A stretch of 64,000 bases of DNA from Pectobacterium betavasculorum (lineage in GTDB: Bacteria; Pseudomonadota; Gammaproteobacteria; Enterobacterales; Enterobacteriaceae), in NCBI RefSeq assembly GCF_000749845.1, contig NZ_JQHM01000005.1:62001-126000 (forward strand), read 5' to 3'. Below, one piece after another: positions 59,090 through 64,000 of the stretch; the first letter of the stretch is position 1, and every line of letters starts with the position of its first letter. Under the pieces are notes generated by a model, which was given only the letters and a program-made list of their open reading frames with translations, made no database searches and had not been told where the DNA came from. The position numbers and the translations under genes were made by a program.

Positions 59090-61638
59090 GCGTTTTCACC
59101 CTCTATTTCAATCTGTTTCACTCCAATGCGCTCAGCAGGGCGCGCCGGACGGTGTTGCTGACGCTCACTCACCATTTGCACGTTCGGGTCACGTTCCGGG
59201 CTGTTAATGAAATGAGTAAAGCGTTTCTGTGCTTCCGCGTCTTCCAGCGTGGCCTGCCATTCACAGACGTAGCCTTCTCGCAGCCGCGCTATATCGGCTT
59301 CAAGCTGATCGTTAATGCCCAGCTTGTCTTTCACAATCACATTGCGTAGGTAGTCGATGCCGCCTTCGAGATTATCCAGCCAGACGGACGTACGCTGGAG
59401 CTTATCGGCTGTACGGATATAAAACATCATGAAGCGATCCAGATAGCGGATTACGGTTTCGCGATCTAAGTCGGCTGCCAGCAGGTCGGCATGGCGCGGC
59501 TTCATTCCGCCATTGCCGCATACATAGAGGTTCCAGCCTTTTTCGGTGGCGATAATCCCCACATCTTTACCCTGTGCTTCTGCACATTCCCGCGTACAGC
59601 CGGAGACGCCAAATTTCATTTTGTGCGGGGTGCGGATGCCTTTGTAGCGGTTTTCCAGTTCGACGCCAAAGCCCACGCTATCGCCAACGCCAAAACGGCA
59701 CCAGGTGCTGCCGACGCAGGTTTTTGCCATACGTAGCGCCTTGGCGTAAGCGTGACCCGTTTCAAATCCGGCTTCGATGAGCTGGGCCCACACGTCAGGC
59801 AGGTCGTCTTTCTGTACGCCAAACAGCGCCATGCGCTGAGAACCGGTCATTTTGGTGTACAGATTATATTGTTTCGCAATGCGGCCAATGGCGATCAGGC
59901 CATCCGGTGTGATCTCTCCACCTGCGGAGCGTGGAATGACGGAATAAGTGCCGTCTTTCTGGATATTGCCGAGGAAGTTATCGTTGGAATCCTGCAACGG
60001 TGTGTGCTGCGGCTTGAGCACGTATTCGTTCCAGCAGGAAGCCAGTAGGGATGCGACGGTCGGTTTGCAGACCTCACAGCCGTAGCCTGAACCGTGTTTT
60101 TCCAGCAGTTGATCGAACGTTTTGATTTTTTCTATTTGGATCAGGTGGTACAGCTCCTGACGCGAATAGGCAAAGTGTTCGCACAGATGATTATTGACTT
60201 CAATCCCTTGCTTGCTGAGTTCCGAGTTCAATACCTGTGTCAGCAATGGAATACAGCCGCCGCAGCCAGTACCGGCTTTGGTGGTTTCCTTAAGGGCAGC
60301 GACGGTATGACAGCCGCCGTTAATCGCTTTGATGATATCGCCTTTGGACACATCAAAGCAGGAGCAGATTTGCGCACTTTCCGGCAGTGCATCAACGCCC
60401 AGTGTCGGTTTCGCACTGCCAGCCGTAGCCGGAAGAATCAGCGCTTCCGGGGAATCCGGCAGCGGGATCTTGTTCAGCATGAATTGCAGCAGGTTGCCGT
60501 AATCCCGCGTATCGCCGACCAGTACGGCACCGAGTAACGTTTTGTTGTCAGCGCTGACGATCAGACGTTTGTAGGTTTCTTTGTTTTCATCCAGCCACAT
60601 GTAGCTGCGTGCGCCCGGCGTATGGCCGTGCGCGTCGCCAATCCCGCCGACATCCACACCCATCAGTTTGAGCTTGGCGCTCATATCGGCACCCTGGAAT
60701 CGGTTTTCGTGTCCTAACAGGTGGTCGACGGTGACCTGTGCCATTTTGTAGCCGGGCGCAACCAGACCGAACGGTCTTCCCTGCCAGGCGGCACATTCGC
60801 CGATGGCGTAGACGTCAGGGTCGGAAGTTTGGCACCAGTCATTAATGGCGATACCGCCGCGTGGGCCGATTTCCAGCGCACACTGGCGTGCCAGTTTGTC
60901 CTGCGCACGGATACCGGTAGAGAACACGATAAAGTCGACTTCCAGCGTGCTGCCATCGGCAAACACCATCGTCTTACGGTTTTCCAAACCAGAATGCTGA
61001 ATAGCTTGCGTATTCTTGCCGGTATGTACGCGCACACCCATGTTTTCAATCTTGCGTTGCAGCAGGGCACCACCCTGTGCATCCAACTGTTCGGCCATGA
61101 GCACAGGGGCGAACTCAATGACGTGAGTTTCCACGCCAAGGTGTTTCAGTGCGCCAGCCGCTTCCAGACCTAATAGACCCCCACCGATCACCGCCCCGCG
61201 TTTGCTGCGGCGGGCGCAGTTTTCGATGGCATTCAGGTCTTCAATGGTGCGGTAAACGAAACAGTCTTGCCCGTTTGATCCTTTAATTGCCGGGATCCAG
61301 GGATAGGAGCCGGTTGCCATGATGAGCTTGTCGTAATACACGGTACGACCGGAATTGGAGTGAATCGCTTTTTCACTACGGTTGATGGTGATGGCGCGTT
61401 CACCTAGGAGAACCTTAACGCCATTCTTTTCGTAATAGCCTTCGCGTACTAAAGAAAGCTCTTCTACCGTGTGGTGGGCGAAGTAAGAAGAGAGGTGGAC
61501 ACGATCGTAGGCGACGCGGGGTTCTTCACAAAAAACGGTAATATCGTAGGTGGACGTTGGGGCCTTATCCAGCAACTCTTCGATAAAACGGTGGCCAACC
61601 ATCCCGTTACCGATAACAGCGAGTCTGATTTTGTTCAT
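59086..61638 (-). CDS. nirB: NADH-dependent nitrite reductase large subunit NirB
   Basis: 850 residues. FAD-binding domain (GNGMVGHRFIEELL), NAD domain (GGGLLGLEAAGALKHLG), BFD-like [2Fe-2S] segment (CSCFDVSKGDIIKAI ... GTGCGGC), ferredoxin-like half domains, and siroheme/[4Fe-4S] ligands C-x5-C (CVGSTWC) and C-x3-C (GCTREC). Six-electron reduction of nitrite to ammonium in the cytoplasm. A perfect FNR site lies 58-71 bp upstream of the ATG, so induction without oxygen is expected. Confidence 0.97.
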   Translation of the reverse strand: MNKIRLAVIGNGMVGHRFIEELLDKAPTSTYDITVFCEEPRVAYDRVHLSSYFAHHTVEELSLVREGYYEKNGVKVLLGERAITINRSEKAIHSNSGRTVYYDKLIMATGSYPWIPAIKGSNGQDCFVYRTIEDLNAIENCARRSKRGAVIGGGLLGLEAAGALKHLGVETHVIEFAPVLMAEQLDAQGGALLQRKIENMGVRVHTGKNTQAIQHSGLENRKTMVFADGSTLEVDFIVFSTGIRAQDKLARQCALEIGPRGGIAINDWCQTSDPDVYAIGECAAWQGRPFGLVAPGYKMAQVTVDHLLGHENRFQGADMSAKLKLMGVDVGGIGDAHGHTPGARSYMWLDENKETYKRLIVSADNKTLLGAVLVGDTRDYGNLLQFMLNKIPLPDSPEALILPATAGSAKPTLGVDALPESAQICSCFDVSKGDIIKAINGGCHTVAALKETTKAGTGCGGCIPLLTQVLNSELSKQGIEVNNHLCEHFAYSRQELYHLIQIEKIKTFDQLLEKHGSGYGCEVCKPTVASLLASCWNEYVLKPQHTPLQDSNDNFLGNIQKDGTYSVIPRSAGGEITPDGLIAIGRIAKQYNLYTKMTGSQRMALFGVQKDDLPDVWAQLIEAGFETGHAYAKALRMAKTCVGSTWCRFGVGDSVGFGVELENRYKGIRTPHKMKFGVSGCTRECAEAQGKDVGIIATEKGWNLYVCGNGGMKPRHADLLAADLDRETVIRYLDRFMMFYIRTADKLQRTSVWLDNLEGGIDYLRNVIVKDKLGINDQLEADIARLREGYVCEWQATLEDAEAQKRFTHFINSPERDPNVQMVSERQQHRPARPAERIGVKQIEIEGENA

Positions 61639-61695
61639 TTCTGCCTCAAAATTGTTTCTTCTGAGGCTACCTTATCGCGCTGAAAAGGCCGCTTA

Positions 61696-61709
61696 TTGAT
61701 GTATATCAA
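61696..61709. promoter_or_regulatory. FNR binding site of the nir operon
   Basis: TTGATGTATATCAA matches the FNR consensus TTGAT-N4-ATCAA at every defined base. Its centre is about 64 bp from the nirB ATG, so a start near 61661 would place it at the class II position -41.5. Anaerobic activation of nirB is established in E. coli. Confidence 0.9.
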
Positions 61710-61983
61710 GTTGTCTTTTATATACTACTTTGTGGGTATGTTTATGATTTTGCTTATTTTTTATTAAGCCTTGGTTTTTGTTGAGGTTTTAGTGACTGGC
61801 AAAAATGAGATCTATAGCACGCTTTTGGTCAGAAGCGGACTGATTAGCGGCCAATCCACTAACAGAGTAATCATCCCTCTCATGAATCATGCACGATCGT
61901 GATAGCTCAAAAATAAAACTAAAGGATTATCCACTTATTTAATAAGGATATGAAATTTTCTGGTGATAATGCTCACAACTTTA

Positions 61984-61997
61984 TGTGCAATTGCACA
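61984..61997. promoter_or_regulatory. Perfect palindrome TGTGCAATTGCACA, candidate operator
   Basis: A 14-bp palindrome in the region between nirB and the enolase-family gene. Half-sites TGTGCA are too close for CRP (which needs TGTGA-N6-TCACA). GntR- or LysR-type regulators use similar symmetric sites. It lies 277 bp before the uptake operon start, so a link to that operon is tentative. Confidence 0.45.
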
Positions 61998-62273
61998 GTT
62001 ATCCGCGACATAATTTCTTCATATGAAAGAAATTGCCTAATGACTAACGGCGTAACAACCTTAATAATTAAAAATAAAACGCTATTTTTTTTTAATTAGC
62101 ACGTTATTTCTTTTTTGTGATGCCGATCGAATTATAAGGTCGTACCAGAAAGATATTGGTGCTTTTTATCTACCGCCCCAACACAGTCAGTGGAGTTCTT
62201 CTTTAATTCTTTATGCGACTTACATTCGCAATCGCGTACATGAGTTGTGTTAAACATCAAGGCAGGTAACAAC

Positions 62274-63428
62274 GTGAAAATAGAATCAATTGATGTCACC
62301 GTCTTCACTTATCCCACACGTCGGGTTTCTGACAGTGCGGGTCATTCACACCCGGGAGCAGAGAATCAGGCCAAGATGGCGCTGTTGACCATCACGGCGG
62401 ATGACGGTCAAAAAGGTTACGCTTTCGCGCCGCCGGAAGTGATTCGTCCTCATATCGTTAATGCTTTTTTTCGCAAAGTGCTTATTGGGCAGAACCCGTT
62501 CGACCGCGAGCGCCTCTGGCAGGATCTGGTGCATTGGCAACGCGGCAGCGCCAACCAACTGACCGACCGCGCACTGTCGATTGTGGAGTCTGCATTGTGG
62601 GATCTGCAAGGCCGCGTGCTGAACATGCCAGTGCATAAGCTGCTCGGCGGCTATCGCGAAAAAGTCCCTGCTTACGGTAGCACCATGTGTGGTGATGAGC
62701 TGGAAGGTGGCTTATCGACGCCAGAGGAGTTTGGCCAATTTGCAGAAAAGCTGGTGCAGCGCGGCTATAAAGCCATTAAGTTGCACACCTGGATGCCGCC
62801 AGTGTCGTTCGCACCCAGCCCGAAGATCGACGTACAAGCCTGTGCGGCGGTGCGTGAAGCGGTTGGCCCAGACATCTGTCTGATGCTGGATGGCTACCAC
62901 TGGTATAGCCGTAGCGATGCGTTGTACATCGGCCGTGAACTGCAAAAGCTCGATTTCACCTGGTTTGAAGAGCCGATGGAAGAACAAAGCATGGCATCTT
63001 ACAGCTGGCTGACCAAAAGTCTGGATATCGATGTGATCGGGCCGGAAAGCCTGTCAGGTAAATATTTCAGCCGCGCTGACTGGGTTAAAGAAGGCGCATG
63101 CGACATTTTACGCGCGGGCGTGCAAGGCGTGGGCGGTCTCTGGCCATGTATGAAAGTCGCGAGCCTGGCGGAATCCTTCGGCATGGACTGCGAAGTCCAC
63201 GGTAACGGCGCGCCAAACCTCAATGTCGTTGGGGCGATCAAAAACTGCCGCTGGTATGAGCGCGGGCTGCTGCATCCTTTCCTCGATTACGACGAACCTG
63301 CTGCTTATCTGAATTCGATTGTCGATCCGATGGATGACGAGGGCTTTGTACATCTGCCGCAACGTCCAGGGCTGGGAGAAGATATCAATTTTGACTGGAT
63401 TGAGGAGCATACCCTAAGTAAAGAATAG
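62274..63428 (+). CDS. Enolase-superfamily (mandelate racemase/muconate lactonizing-like) dehydratase
   Basis: 384 residues from the GTG at 62274, which has AGGCAGG 7 bp upstream; another GTG at 62247 is possible. Capping domain, then a barrel with a Lys-x-His pair in YKAIKLHTWMP, metal ligands Asp in LMLDGYHW, Glu in TWFEEPME and Glu in IGPESLSG, and His in EVHGNGAPN as the likely general base. These fit acid-sugar or hydroxy-acid dehydratases or racemases; the substrate cannot be read from the sequence. It leads an operon with a peptide-type ABC binding protein, so the substrate may be imported by that system. Confidence 0.82.
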   Translation: MKIESIDVTVFTYPTRRVSDSAGHSHPGAENQAKMALLTITADDGQKGYAFAPPEVIRPHIVNAFFRKVLIGQNPFDRERLWQDLVHWQRGSANQLTDRALSIVESALWDLQGRVLNMPVHKLLGGYREKVPAYGSTMCGDELEGGLSTPEEFGQFAEKLVQRGYKAIKLHTWMPPVSFAPSPKIDVQACAAVREAVGPDICLMLDGYHWYSRSDALYIGRELQKLDFTWFEEPMEEQSMASYSWLTKSLDIDVIGPESLSGKYFSRADWVKEGACDILRAGVQGVGGLWPCMKVASLAESFGMDCEVHGNGAPNLNVVGAIKNCRWYERGLLHPFLDYDEPAAYLNSIVDPMDDEGFVHLPQRPGLGEDINFDWIEEHTLSKE

Positions 63429-63522
63429 TTTTTTATGAATGTTTTTTTGTTCGATCTGAAAGATAGCCTTACCTAAAAAATAAAAAGTTGTCGTCTTCCA
63501 TGCTCCCACACCTTGGAGAATA

Positions 63523-64000
63523 ATGATGAAAGCACGAGCAATACTCCGTACCCTGCTGTTAGGTTCACTCTGCATGGCCGCAACGCCGGCCATTCTATCG
63601 GCAAAAACCCCTGACGATCAGCTGATCGTGGGGATGAACATGAACAATATGCTCTCACTCGATCCGGCCGCCATGACCGGTAACGAAGTGGTGGGCATTA
63701 TCGTCAATCTCTATGACTCGCTGGTGGTGCTCGATCCTGCCAACCTGAGTAACATCCTGCCTTCTTTGGCGAAGAGCTGGAGCGTCAATGATGCGGGCAA
63801 CGTCATTACCTTCAATCTCGTGGATAACGCCAAATTCCATTCCGGCAACCCCGTGACAGCGCAAGATTTTGCCTGGTCGATGAAACGTCTGCTTAACCTC
63901 AACATGGCACAGGCCACGACGTGGAAATCCTACGGCTTCACCGCGCAAAACGTGGAGAAAATGATCCGCGCCAAAGACGCTCACACTGTTGAAATCGAAC
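63523..64000 (+). CDS. Peptide/oligosaccharide-type ABC transporter substrate-binding protein (partial)
   Basis: Runs off the right edge; 159 codons visible. ATG at 63523 with GGAG 4 bp upstream; a second ATG follows directly. Signal peptide about 1-27 (LLLGSLCMAATPAILSAK). Then the family 5 (DppA/OppA/NikA) start: LIVGMNMNNMLSLDPAAMTG, NLYDSLV, LPSLAKSWSV, TFNLVDNAKFHSGNPVTAQD and FAWSMKRLL. Ninety-four bp after the dehydratase gene. Confidence 0.92.
   Translation, partial: MMKARAILRTLLLGSLCMAATPAILSAKTPDDQLIVGMNMNNMLSLDPAAMTGNEVVGIIVNLYDSLVVLDPANLSNILPSLAKSWSVNDAGNVITFNLVDNAKFHSGNPVTAQDFAWSMKRLLNLNMAQATTWKSYGFTAQNVEKMIRAKDAHTVEIE

Larger units (their letters stand above)
61639..62273. other. 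Divergent regulatory region nirB-enolase family gene
   Basis: 635 bp without a gene, AT-rich in the middle. Near nirB lies a perfect FNR box (61696-61709). In the middle lies a perfect 14-bp palindrome (61984-61997). The last 100 bp before the GTG start contain no recognised operator. Confidence 0.6.

Noticed and set aside
61984-61997. CRP site
   Set aside because: Half-sites TGTGC/GCACA are separated by 4 bp, whereas CRP needs TGTGA-N6-TCACA.

Overview
The window is chromosomal DNA of a soft-rot enterobacterium, almost certainly Pectobacterium. The evidence is a core backbone in familiar enterobacterial order (ompR-envZ-pckA, hslO-hslR-yrfG-igaA, nudE, mrcA-hofMNOPQ-aroK-aroB-damX-dam-rpe-gph-trpS, cysG-nirD-nirB) and a complete simple-carbapenem cluster (carR-carABCDEFGH), which is known mainly from Pectobacterium. 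The species cannot be fixed from sequence reading alone. All homology statements come from recognised motifs and remembered family sequences; no database was searched.

Layout. 1-4.6 kb: the tail of an RND efflux pump, then what looks like one operon of a periplasmic alkaline phosphatase, a small secreted cysteine-containing protein, an ABC ATPase and an FtsX-type permease with a remarkable His-rich loop. 5.0-12.4 kb: the AT-rich quorum-sensing regulator carR and the carA-H operon (synthesis carA-E, self-resistance carF-G, unknown carH). 12.5-22.3 kb: ansB, tex, a citrate-synthase paralogue that lacks one catalytic histidine, a chemoreceptor, an OlsF-like double acyltransferase and greB.

22.4-34.3 kb: an accessory cluster for a probable citrate/diaminopropionate-type NIS siderophore. 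A CitE-like aldolase lies divergent to an IucA/IucC synthetase, a TonB receptor, a PLP decarboxylase, an SbnA-like synthase, an opine-dehydrogenase-family enzyme, an MFS exporter, a periplasmic binding protein and an SbnI/ParB-like protein. The gene set resembles staphyloferrin B, but an opine dehydrogenase stands where SbnB would be and only one synthetase is present. This is the best candidate for an undescribed pathway in the window.

34.6-64 kb is mostly housekeeping. Notable points are five 16-bp tandem repeats before ompR, three copies of a dispersed palindromic repeat (two of them flanking pckA and hslR), a frameshifted damX C-terminus, a nir operon without nirC but with a perfect FNR box, and at the right edge the start of an enolase-superfamily/peptide-type ABC uptake operon. 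No tRNA, rRNA, CRISPR array, insertion sequence or phage gene was seen.
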